Part shown: piece after piece, positions 25,066 through 33,900 of the stretch
Layout: each line of letters opens with the position of its first letter
Position numbering within the stretch: the first letter of the stretch is position 1
From: Bryobacter sp964387685
GTDB taxonomy: Bacteria > Acidobacteriota > Terriglobia > Bryobacterales > Bryobacteraceae
DNA length: 64,000 nucleotides
Reading direction: 5' to 3'
NCBI GenBank assembly: GCA_964387685.1
Contig: CAYLXK010000001.1
Location: 1 to 64,000 of the forward strand
Notes under the pieces: model-generated
Databases searched by the model: none
The model's input: the letters and a program-made list of their open reading frames with translations, nothing else
What the model was told of the DNA's origin: nothing
Made by a program: the position numbers and the translations under genes

Positions 25066-25675
25066 AGGCTTCCGCTTGGCCGACGAGAATGATGGCGAGC
25101 TTGATGCCGCCCATGTCGGTGTAGAGGACCCAATCGTGCTCGCCGAGCATTTTGATGCCGGGGGAGAAGCTTTCTTCTTCTTTCCAGAAGCTGTAAACGG
25201 CGGGGTGGGGCGTGCCGCTGGCTTTGCGGCTCATCTCCATAAGGGCGTCGAAGGTGGGTGTAGATTCAAGTTCCTTATCGTCGGCGAGCGGGGTGAGCAG
25301 CAGGAAATCGCGCTGCGGGGCGACGCCCTGGTGGTCGCCGTTTTGGGGGTAAAAGCTATAACGGAGGGTGTAGGCGCCGGCATTGATGGTTTGGCCACGG
25401 CGGTCTTTATACTTGGCTGGAAACTGAATGATGCCGAGGAAGGTGCCGTGGGCGACTTCAGGCAGACTGAGAAGCTGCTGATCGCTCTTGGGGCCGGTGG
25501 GGATCGGATTGCGGAGCCAGATTTCGCAAAGAGTTTTCCCGGAGGCATCGAGGACTTTGGCGCCTTCTTTGGCAAGGAGATTCGCGGCGGCGGGGGCGGG
25601 GCCGGCCTTCTCCACTTTGTAGTCGGCAGAGAGACAAAGGACCGACAAGAAGAGTCCAAAAAACAAATTCTTCAT
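25064..25675 (-). CDS. Exported protein of unknown function
   Basis: A 203-residue protein with signal peptide MKNLFFGLFLSVLCLSA. The mature part has alternating strands: LCEIWLRNPIPTG, FLGIIQFPAKYKDRRGQ, then INAGAYTLRYSFYPQNGDHQ and RDFLLLTPLADDK, and ends with YTDMGGIKLAIILVGQAEA. The 'G-x-Y-T-L-R-Y' segment resembles that of DUF2911-type exported beta-sandwich proteins, but the match is weak and I would not assign the family. It is a single gene, divergent from 25718 and convergent with ppdK. Confidence 0.78.
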   Translation of the reverse strand: MKNLFFGLFLSVLCLSADYKVEKAGPAPAAANLLAKEGAKVLDASGKTLCEIWLRNPIPTGPKSDQQLLSLPEVAHGTFLGIIQFPAKYKDRRGQTINAGAYTLRYSFYPQNGDHQGVAPQRDFLLLTPLADDKELESTPTFDALMEMSRKASGTPHPAVYSFWKEEESFSPGIKMLGEHDWVLYTDMGGIKLAIILVGQAEA

Positions 25676-25705
25676 TTACCCTCATCTTCTCACGCAGTCG
25701 TGGAT

Positions 25706-25711
25706 TAGTCT
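25706..25711 (+). promoter_or_regulatory. -10-like hexamer ahead of the gene at 25718
   Basis: TAGTCT ends 6 bases before the ATG and there is no Shine-Dalgarno sequence. Only the T-A and final T positions match the -10 consensus, so this is weak alone; it gains weight from the same spacing at several other starts. Confidence 0.3.
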
Positions 25712-25717
25712 GAGTGA

Positions 25718-26572
25718 ATGCGGGTGCTTTGGCTCTTGGTGGGCGGCGTAGCGGCTATGGCTGCGGAGGAAAGAAAAAGCGAGTTAAGGCTGCTGGAAAA
25801 ATTTCGCCCGGAATTTCGAGTGGCGGGCGGGGATTGCGATGTAGCGCCGGCAGAGTTTGTGGCCACGGAAAAGAAGCCCAAGGTGCTGGCGCGTAATGGG
25901 GCGATCTACGCAAGTGCGTTTCCAAAGGCCTCTCCAGCTTTGCCGGGGACTTGGATGGAGCTGCATTATTACCATCTATGGGGACGGGATTGCGGGCGCG
26001 CGGGTCACGCGTTGGATGCCGAGCATGTGTCGGCGCTGGTAAAGGAAGAAGAAGGGGATTGGCGGGCGGTTTATTGGTACGCGGCGGCGCATGAAGATAC
26101 GCCGTGCGACGCAAGTACCGCCGCGCGAGCTCGGGCCTTGGGCGCGGAGACGCGAGGGCCGCGGGTGTGGATCTCGGCAGGGAAGCACGCATCGTTTTTT
26201 AGCGAAGGTGAATGCAGCGGGGGATGCCGCGGGGACCGTTGCCAGGGGAGCAGGGCGCTGGAGGCGAGGCCGCTGCTGGCCTTGGATGCGGGGGCCGATT
26301 GGGTGCGATCCAAGCGGTGGCCCCTCCAGGCGAAGCTTGCGTCCGACTTCAGCGAGGCGTTGATCGAGGCGTTGGGGAAAGCGGACTTAAATCGGACGAT
26401 CTCGGCCAGCCCCATGCAATTGCCCTCGAGAACGGCACTGGGGGCGGCGAGCTTGGGGCTGGAGCAAGGAACCAAGCACACGGGCGACGCGCTGGCGGTG
26501 GGGGCTAGCGAAATGATGCGGGCGCTTGGCGTCGCGAAGGAACGCGTGCGGCGCTGGATGCAAAAGAACTAG
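25718..26572 (+). CDS. Exported cysteine-containing protein of unknown function
   Basis: A 284-residue protein with a short signal peptide (MRVLWLLVGGVAAMAAE). A central domain has WMELHYYHLWGRDCGRAGH, then AVYWYAAAHEDTPCD and RVWISAGKHASFFSEGECSG with a Cys cluster (CSGGCRGDRC). The aromatic/His-rich strands and 'S-x-G-K-H-A-S' are reminiscent of Vps62-like or secreted plant-pathogen-associated domains, but I do not recognise it with confidence. Six to seven cysteines suggest disulfide bonds and export. Its stop shares the bases CTAG with the stop of the convergent serine hydrolase. Confidence 0.7.
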   Translation: MRVLWLLVGGVAAMAAEERKSELRLLEKFRPEFRVAGGDCDVAPAEFVATEKKPKVLARNGAIYASAFPKASPALPGTWMELHYYHLWGRDCGRAGHALDAEHVSALVKEEEGDWRAVYWYAAAHEDTPCDASTAARARALGAETRGPRVWISAGKHASFFSEGECSGGCRGDRCQGSRALEARPLLALDAGADWVRSKRWPLQAKLASDFSEALIEALGKADLNRTISASPMQLPSRTALGAASLGLEQGTKHTGDALAVGASEMMRALGVAKERVRRWMQKN

Positions 26573-27705
26573 TTGGCCGCGGCACTGGCCATGGCAATGA
26601 AGTTTGCCTTGGCTTCGGCGTTGCCCGCGCCGCCCTGCACCAAAAAGACGCCAACGAGTTGTTTCTTGGGGTCGATCCAGCCATGAGTGCCGAAAGCGCC
26701 GCCGTGGCCAAAAGTGCCCAAGGACCAGAGCATCGCCGCGCCAGCGGGTTTGCCGATGACTTCCCAAGTAAGGCCGAAGGTGGCGCCGGGATTGTGGCCG
26801 GTTTGCAGGTCGCCGGTTTGCGTCATGGACATGGCTTCCACGCTGGCTTTCGAGAGCAGGCGTTTGCCGTTATGGGTGCCGCCATTGAGCATGGTTTGGT
26901 AGAAGCGGGAGAGGTCTTCGGCCGTTGAGTAAAGGCCGAACTCGGGGGCAGGGTAGATGGCGCCCGAGCGCAGTTGGCGGGAGTCTCCGCCTAAAGTGGT
27001 GTGGCCGCAGGGAGTGAGCTTGTCTTTCGCCGTGCAGTAGTTGACGACAATGCGGGCCTTGCGCTCGGCGGGCTGTTGGTCGGGGAAGAAGAAGGTGTCC
27101 TTCATGGCGAGAGGCTCGAGAATGCGCTTGGCGATGAAGTCTTCATACTTCATGCCACCGAGGACTTCGACGATACGGCCGAGGGTTGCAATGCCCATGT
27201 TCGAATAGACCCACTTGGTGCCCGGCTCCTGGAGCAGCGGCACGGTTGCGTAGTGCTTGACGGCATCGGCGAGGCTGATCTTCATGGAGTAGTACCACTC
27301 CATGTTGTCGCCGGGCGGGTTAGCGGACATGCCGGAGGTGTGCGTCATGAGGTGGCGTACGGTCATCCCAGCGTGGAGCTTGAACTCGGGGAGATACTTG
27401 CCGACGGGATCGTTCAGATTCAGTTTGCCTTCCTCGACGAGCATGAGGAGGGCGGTGCCGGTGAAGGGCTTGGTCATGGACATGATCTGAAAAATCGAGT
27501 CCTTGCGCATGGGCTTATTATTTTCGCGATCGGCAAAGCCCGCGGTCTCAAAGTGGACGAGCTGGCCTTTTTCCATGACGAGCGTGACGGTGCCGTTGAT
27601 GACACCGCGATCGATATGGGCCTGCATGCGGGGCTTGATGCGGGCGAGAGTTTCGGGGTCGGCTGCGAAGGAAAGAGAGGCGCAAAGAAGGAGGGTGCGA
27701 AGCAT
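26569..27705 (-). CDS. Exported class C beta-lactamase-like serine hydrolase
   Basis: A 378-residue exported protein (signal peptide MLRTLLLCASLSFAA) of the serine beta-lactamase/esterase superfamily. The nucleophile motif SxxK is SMTKPFTG, the second motif YxN is WVYSNMGIAT, and the third triad is HGG in TFGHGGAFGTHG instead of KTG. This combination is typical of family VIII esterases and D-aminopeptidase-like enzymes rather than true beta-lactamases. It begins 4 bases after the stop of a closely related hydrolase, so both are in one operon, and its stop overlaps the convergent gene. The substrate is unknown. Confidence 0.88.
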   Translation of the reverse strand: MLRTLLLCASLSFAADPETLARIKPRMQAHIDRGVINGTVTLVMEKGQLVHFETAGFADRENNKPMRKDSIFQIMSMTKPFTGTALLMLVEEGKLNLNDPVGKYLPEFKLHAGMTVRHLMTHTSGMSANPPGDNMEWYYSMKISLADAVKHYATVPLLQEPGTKWVYSNMGIATLGRIVEVLGGMKYEDFIAKRILEPLAMKDTFFFPDQQPAERKARIVVNYCTAKDKLTPCGHTTLGGDSRQLRSGAIYPAPEFGLYSTAEDLSRFYQTMLNGGTHNGKRLLSKASVEAMSMTQTGDLQTGHNPGATFGLTWEVIGKPAGAAMLWSLGTFGHGGAFGTHGWIDPKKQLVGVFLVQGGAGNAEAKANFIAMASAAAN

Positions 27706-27709
27706 GGCT

Positions 27710-28816
27710 TTATTGAGGAATCGCCAACACCATATCACGGAAGGCTTTCTGGACCGCGTCGTAGCCGCCGAGGCGCTGGATCATCAGGATGGCGACCGTT
27801 CGGGTCTTGGGATCATACATGCCCATCGTGCCGAAAGCGCCGCCGTGGCCAACCCAGCCGTTTTCGTAGAAACCCCAACCGAGGCCACGGGCGGGGATCT
27901 TTTTGCCGGGCGAAGGGGTGAGGCCCGCCGTTTGGTTACGGGCCATCTCCGCGACCGTTTCGGGCTTCAGGATCTGGCGGCCCTCAAAAGCACCGTTGTC
28001 GGCAAAGAGGCGGTGCCATTTGGCCATGTCCGTGAGGGTCGAATAGAGGCCGCACTCCGGGCAGGCGTAAATGGCCCCGCGGCGGTAGACGACGGGACCG
28101 CCGGGGACGAGCTTGCCTTGGTTGACGTTATAGACCATGGCGATGCGCTTCTCGTGCTCCGGCTGGGGAAAGAAGAAAGTGTCGTTAAGGCCCAAGGGCT
28201 GGAAGAGGCGTTGGGCGAGGAAGTCTTCGTACTTCTGGCCGCTGAGGGTTTCGATCAGGCGGCCGAGAGTGGCGAGGCCGGTATTGGAGTACTGGAAGCA
28301 AGCGCCGGGGGCGCAGACCAGGGGCAGGCGGGAATCAACCCAGGTGGCCTCGCGCAAGGTGTGACTGTAGCTGCGGTAGGTGTCCATGAAGGGGGGACGG
28401 TACTCAGGCATGCCGCTGGTGTGGGTCATGAGATCGCGGACCGTGATGGGGCGGGCAGGCTTGACTAGCTTGCGCTCGGTGGTGCTAGAGGAAGCATCGA
28501 GCTGCCAGGTGTCGCGGAATTCGGGCAAGTGTTTCGAGACCGGATCGTCGAGCGTGAGTTTGCCGTCTTCGACCAGCAGCATGACGCCAGCCACAGTAAC
28601 TGGCTTGGTCATGGACATGATTTCGAAGATGGTGTCCGGAGCTAAGGGCACGGCTTTCTCGCGATCCTGAAAACCGGCGCGGCCTTCGGCAAGGACTTTG
28701 CCGTCGCGTTGGACGAGGTAAGAGTAGCCGACGACCGTGTTGTTTTCGAGGAAGGGCGCCAAGGGGTCTGCCGCCCGGAGCAGGGCAGCGCTGAGGATAG
28801 GTAACAGTATCTTCAC
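27710..28816 (-). CDS. Exported class C beta-lactamase-like serine hydrolase
   Basis: A paralogue of the downstream hydrolase: SMTKPVTV as SxxK motif, FQYSNTGLATLG as YxN motif and HGGAFGTMG as third motif. The start is uncertain. GTG at 28816 gives a good signal peptide (MKILLPILSAALLRA), whereas ATG at 28846 adds ten residues and would overlap the start of the divergent gene; neither has a clear Shine-Dalgarno. About 368 residues from the GTG. The two paralogues are separated by 4 bases and probably arose by tandem duplication. Confidence 0.86.
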   Translation of the reverse strand: MKILLPILSAALLRAADPLAPFLENNTVVGYSYLVQRDGKVLAEGRAGFQDREKAVPLAPDTIFEIMSMTKPVTVAGVMLLVEDGKLTLDDPVSKHLPEFRDTWQLDASSSTTERKLVKPARPITVRDLMTHTSGMPEYRPPFMDTYRSYSHTLREATWVDSRLPLVCAPGACFQYSNTGLATLGRLIETLSGQKYEDFLAQRLFQPLGLNDTFFFPQPEHEKRIAMVYNVNQGKLVPGGPVVYRRGAIYACPECGLYSTLTDMAKWHRLFADNGAFEGRQILKPETVAEMARNQTAGLTPSPGKKIPARGLGWGFYENGWVGHGGAFGTMGMYDPKTRTVAILMIQRLGGYDAVQKAFRDMVLAIPQ

Positions 28817-28844
28817 GTTGATTGATAGCCTAGGGAGGAATTCC

Positions 28845-30500
28845 ATGAATCGTAGATCCGCACTCTTGACGATGACAGGCGCACCGCTCGCGGCGCAACA
28901 ATTGACGAGCGACGAAATTCTCGCCGAGGCTCTCGCCAACAGCGCCCGAGGCGTGGAAAACCTACTGAAAGGCCAGGTGACAGACCCGGCGAGCCCCTGG
29001 CAGGGGATGCTGCTGAATGGCTATGGGATTCCCGTGCCGGCGACGATGGCGGGCATGTGCGACGCCTACACTTCGGCGCTGTTGCACAAGAAGAGCAAGC
29101 ACTACCGGAGCGCGGAGGTTTTCGCCCGGCTCAAGCTGGCGGGAGAAAAGCTGATGCAGCACCTAAGCCCAGGGGGGTTTATCGACAATCTCGATACGAA
29201 TTTCAACTCGCCCGCGGATACGGCCTTCTCGGTGCGGGCGGCCGCGAACGGGCTGCGGCTGGCGCAGAAGGAGAATGCGCGGGAGATTTTTCAGGTGATC
29301 GAGCCCTTCGTTAAGAAGGCTTCGGATGGGTTGGCGGTGGGGGGCATCCATACGCCGAACCACCGGTGGGTGCTGGGCGCGGCGCTGGCGCAGGCGAATG
29401 AGATCCTGCCGAATGCGGCCTATGTGAAGCGCATCGACCAGTGGCTGGCCGAGGGGATCGATATTGATTCCGATGGCCAGTACACGGAGCGCTCGATGGG
29501 CACGTACAACCCAATCACGGATAGCGCCTTCATTGCCATGGCCGAAAAACTGAAGCGGCCGGCCTTATTTGAGCCGGTGCGGGCGAATTTAAATTCGCTG
29601 CTGTACCTGATCAACCCGAACGATGAGCTGGTGACGGATTTCTCGCGGCGGCAAGATCAGTACTCGCGGGTAACGCCGGCCAACTATTACGCAGTGCTGC
29701 ACTACATGGCCTTGGAAGACCGGAACGCCGTGTGGGCGGGACTGGCTGCGAAGTATCAGAAGACGCATTTGGGGCTGACCATGGCGATGCTGTATCCGAA
29801 GATGCTGGAGCCGTTACGCGGCGAGGCGCCACCGGACAACTATCGTAAGGACTTCACCCACAACCGCTTCTTACGGGTGCGGCGAGGCGAGCACGCGGCG
29901 ACGGTCTTCTATAACGGGGGAAGCCGCGTGATGAGCATCCAGAAGGGACAGGCCGTGATTCAGGCGGTCCGATTTATCAGCGCCTTTTTTGGGAAAGGGC
30001 AATTCCGGGCACAGGAATTTGAGAGGGTGGACGGCGGCGTATTGATGAGGCAGAAGCTGGATGGACCCTACTATCAACCTTTCACCCCTGCGCGGAAGAT
30101 CGATAGCGACTCCTGGGACACGACGCAGAAGCAGCGGCCGCGCACGGAGGTTTCCGTATTTGAGCAGAGCGCTTTCTTTACAGAGGCCGAGGGCGGCTAT
30201 GACTTGCGGGTTCGGAGCAGTGGGACCAGGCTGGTGCCGATGATTGTCGAGATCGCGTTCCGCGAAGGAGGGACGCTGGAGGGAGTGGAGCGGGTGCCGA
30301 CGGCGGCGGATTCTTATCTGCTCAAGGGCAATGAAGCGGTCTACCGCATGGGCAAGGACGTGATCAAGGTGTCGCCGGGGATCGCGCAGCACCAGTGGAC
30401 GTCGAACATCCGCTATATCGAGCCGAAGCTGCCGGGACCGACGTTGTTTTTGACGGGTTTTGCGCCGTTCGATCATACGATTCGCTTCCGCTTTGCTTAG
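28845..30500 (+). CDS. Exported heparinase/lyase-like toroid protein
   Basis: A 551-residue protein with a Tat-like N-terminus (MNRRSALLTMTGAPLAAQQ). Residues about 20-320 look like an alpha/alpha toroid: ADTAFSVRAAANGLRLAQK, then GGIHTPNHRWVLGAALAQAN and DSDGQYTERSMGTYNPITD, the Asn-His and Tyr patterns found in heparinase II/III and alginate lyase-like enzymes. The C-terminal part is beta-rich. I infer a polysaccharide lyase-like function but cannot name the substrate. The start is secure, with AGGGAGGAA 4-5 bases before the ATG. It is divergent from the serine hydrolases and upstream of a DinB gene. Confidence 0.68.
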   Translation: MNRRSALLTMTGAPLAAQQLTSDEILAEALANSARGVENLLKGQVTDPASPWQGMLLNGYGIPVPATMAGMCDAYTSALLHKKSKHYRSAEVFARLKLAGEKLMQHLSPGGFIDNLDTNFNSPADTAFSVRAAANGLRLAQKENAREIFQVIEPFVKKASDGLAVGGIHTPNHRWVLGAALAQANEILPNAAYVKRIDQWLAEGIDIDSDGQYTERSMGTYNPITDSAFIAMAEKLKRPALFEPVRANLNSLLYLINPNDELVTDFSRRQDQYSRVTPANYYAVLHYMALEDRNAVWAGLAAKYQKTHLGLTMAMLYPKMLEPLRGEAPPDNYRKDFTHNRFLRVRRGEHAATVFYNGGSRVMSIQKGQAVIQAVRFISAFFGKGQFRAQEFERVDGGVLMRQKLDGPYYQPFTPARKIDSDSWDTTQKQRPRTEVSVFEQSAFFTEAEGGYDLRVRSSGTRLVPMIVEIAFREGGTLEGVERVPTAADSYLLKGNEAVYRMGKDVIKVSPGIAQHQWTSNIRYIEPKLPGPTLFLTGFAPFDHTIRFRFA

Positions 30501-30508
30501 ATGGAGAG

Positions 30509-30991
30509 ATGGAACTTGGCACGGAGCTTGCGGAACTGGTAGAGCGCGATCTTGCGCGTTTGGGGCAGGAGATTGAGGCGCTGCCCAACGATGAGATGCT
30601 TTGGCAAACCTTGCCGGGCATCTCCAATTCGATTGGAAATCTTGCGCTGCACCTGGAAGGCAATTTGCGGGAGTTTGTGGGGCGCCAGTTTGGCGGCATT
30701 GCTTACCAACGCGAGCGGGATCGAGAATTTTCGGCGAAGGGTTTGAGCCGCGCCGAGTTGAGCGAACGCATCGCAGCGCTGAAGCCGCTAGTTGGCGGGG
30801 TGCTGCGTGGCGCATCCGAGGACACGCTGGCGGCGCTCGATTCCGAGACGCGCTACGGCTTGGCGATGACGTCGCGACAATTCATGATCCATCTGGCCGG
30901 GCACTTGAATTACCATCTCGGCCAGATCGATTATCTGCGGCGGGCCCTTACGGGAGAGCCCGCCCTGGATCTGGCCGGATTAAAACGCTAG
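30509..30991 (+). CDS. DinB-family four-helix protein
   Basis: A 160-residue helical protein. MLWQTLPGISNSIGNLALHL near residue 30 and FMIHLAGHLNYHLGQIDYL near 130 carry the three histidines of the DinB/YfiT metal site (HL at the first, HLAGH and YH at the second). DinB-like proteins are often thiol-dependent transferases or stress-induced proteins; the activity here is unknown. It starts 8 bases after the lyase-like gene and is probably co-transcribed. Its 3' end overlaps by 12 bases the end of the convergent TonB receptor gene. Confidence 0.8.
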   Translation: MELGTELAELVERDLARLGQEIEALPNDEMLWQTLPGISNSIGNLALHLEGNLREFVGRQFGGIAYQRERDREFSAKGLSRAELSERIAALKPLVGGVLRGASEDTLAALDSETRYGLAMTSRQFMIHLAGHLNYHLGQIDYLRRALTGEPALDLAGLKR

Positions 30992-33900
30992 CTTAAGAGC
31001 GAACTGAATCACGCGCCAGCTTTCGCCGTTTTGGTTCGTTGTCGAAGAGCTGGCCGTGGACAGACTTACGCAGCAGGCTTGCGCGAAGACGCTTGAGTTG
31101 ATGGCGGGAGAGCCGACGCTAGCGTCGCGCGGATTGCGGAAGTTGGCGTGATTGAGAGCGTTGAACATCTCGGTGCGGAAGGTCATCTTGATGCGTTCGG
31201 TGATCTGGAAGCCTTTCGAGATACCGAGGTCCAAGTTCCAGTAGATGGGGCCTTGGAAGATGTTGCGGCCGAGGCCGAGCTGTCCAGGGCCAGGGTTGGC
31301 GAACATGCTGGCGTCGCGGAAGAAGACCGGTCCGGTGACGCCGGCCTTTTCCTGCAATTGAGCCTTGGGCAGTTCGGTCACGCCGGGGGCCAGAGCGGCG
31401 CGGCTTTGGGAGGTGTTGTTGGCGGTAAGGAAGCCGGAGCGGACCGTGAAGGGTTCGCCCGATTGGTAAGTGAAGATGCCGTTGATGCTCCAGCCGCCAA
31501 TGACGGTGTTAAGGGCACGGCTATCGGTGGCGAAGAGTTGCTTTCCCTTGCCGAAGGGCAGCTCGTAGATGCCGCTCAGATTCAGGACGTGGCGCTGGTC
31601 GAAGTCTGAACGGGCGCGTTCGTTGTTGTAGTTGCGGCCGTCAGCTGGGGTGCGGGAGTTGGTGGTGGTGAGGCCACCGCCGGAGGTGGCGCCCACGGGA
31701 TCGATAGATAGGTTGTCGATGGACTTCGACAGCGTATAGCCGGCGTTTAACAAGACGCCAGCGGAATCGAAGCGCTTGCGGAAGGTGGCCTGGAAGCCAT
31801 GGTAAATCGAGTCCGCACCGTTATCGAGATAAAGGATCTGCGCAAACTGTTGATTCGGCCGGAGGCGGCCGGCGAGCGTGTTTTGCTCCAAACGCAGAGC
31901 CATGTTGCCCGCGGCGTTCTGGGTTGGAGAGAGGTCCGTCGTCGAGGCTGCAGAGTTCGCGAAGGCGCTCGTGATGATGCCTTGCTGGATCCAGGGCACG
32001 GCGGTGGCGCCGGAGCAGGGCGAGCCATTGGCAAGAGTGCCGTCGGCGCGGCAGCCGCCGCCGAGGCCGATGTTGCGCTGCATGGCCAGGAAGCTGGGCA
32101 GCAGAGGCGCTGAGTCGATTTGATTCATATCCCAAGACCGGTACAAGCGAGTGCCGCGGCGGCCGACGTAACCGATTTGGGCCACGTAGCCCTGGCCAAA
32201 CTCACGCTGGATGGTGAAATTCCACATGTGGACGGTAGGCAGCCGCAGGCCCTGGTCGAAGACGCGCGCGGGAGGCGCGACGTTCTGCAGGGCGGGCTGG
32301 GGCGTCAATTGGCTGGAGGGCTTGGCCGTGGGAGGAGGCAGGGAGTTCGGGAACTCGCTGAGGCGGACATTGGGCACGGAGGCGCAACCGGCAGTGGAGG
32401 CGCCTCCCGGAACCGAAACGCAGCGGTAAATCTGGCCTGGCACGGCGGAAGCGATGGAGGTGACCTGGAAGGTAGCAATCGGGTCGAAGGCCATCGCGTA
32501 CCCGGTGCGGATGACCATCTTGCTTGAGTTGCCGGGGGACCAGGTGAGGCTCAAGCGCGGGGCGAGGGCTCCCCAGTTGAAGTTTTCGTACCAGCGGTCG
32601 GCCTTCACAAAGCTAACCTGGCCCTGGCTGCCGTCCAGGATCTTATTGGGGACGTAAACGCGGCCGCCGGCTTCGGTAGGCGGAGGATTGATCTCCCAGC
32701 GCACACCGTAGCTGATGCTGAGGTTGCGGCGGAACTTCCAATCGTCCTGCATGAAGAAGTTGTACTGCTTGGTGCGCTGGCCCTGGGCCCAGAGGCTGAC
32801 GGACTTCTCACCGGTTTGGAAGGGCAGGAAGGTATCGGCGTTGAGGTCGCCGATGAAGTTGTGCGAAATCTGGGCCGGGATGCCGAGCAAGTCGTTGATC
32901 ATGCCCTGAAGACGGTTCAGATCGTTGGAGGCGATGCCGGGGGCCGTGGCGCTCGCGACACCCGGCAAGGTGAAGCCCGCCGGAGGGCGAATGGTGCGCG
33001 ACAGGGAGATGGCCGGCGTAATGGAGGTGCCGCCGACGTCGCCACGCCGGTCGTTGTGTTGATAAAAGCGGATGTTGCCGCCGAACTTGAGAACGTGGGA
33101 GCCGGCGACATAGGTGAGGTTGTTGATGAGCTGGTAGGTGTTGACGGCGCGCTGGGTGCGGGGGCCGGCGGTGTAGTCGACGTCGGAGTTGTTGAAGGTA
33201 AAGCGCGGCGAATTGGGGAAGAGGGGGTTCGCTTCGCCTTGGGTGAAGAGGAAGTCAAAGCGGCTGTAGCCAACGGTGAACTCGTTTACGAGGCGGGGGC
33301 TGAGAGTGCTGCGGACGCCGGCGGCGATGTTGTGGGCGGGCCGGAACACTTCGCCGCGAGCGGGAAAACCAGGCAGGACTTGCGGCCGGCCGTTGAGCGG
33401 ATCGCCACCGAGGGTATTTTGTTCCGCGCCGAGATAGCGGGCAAACAAGTTGTGGTTGTCGTTCAAAACATGGTCGACGCGCGCCAGGTACTGGGGCCCC
33501 CGAATCCTAAAGGGACTGTTCCAGGCGTAGATGCCGGTGTTGAGGCCGTCGCCGGCATTGAAGGAGTTCGGAGCCGGGTAGCCGCCGAGCACCGATTTTA
33601 CGGAAGGGTCGAGGCCGCGGCGGAGAGGGTCGTTGGCGAAGATGTCGTAGGTCGCGATGCAATTCACTTCGGAGCTGCTGGCGCAATCACGCACACCGGA
33701 GGTGTACTGGCCCGTGCGGGGATCGACGAGGATGCTGCTGTTTTGCGTGATGCGCTGGCCGTTGACGGTAAGGGCGGAAGCCGCGCTGGTGTTGGCCAGA
33801 CGGAAATACCGGAAGATGCCATTCAGTGCGGTGCTGTTGTACAGATCGACGGACTCGCCGAAGGCTTTGTCGATCGGGTCGGCGAAGTTGACTTGTTGGC

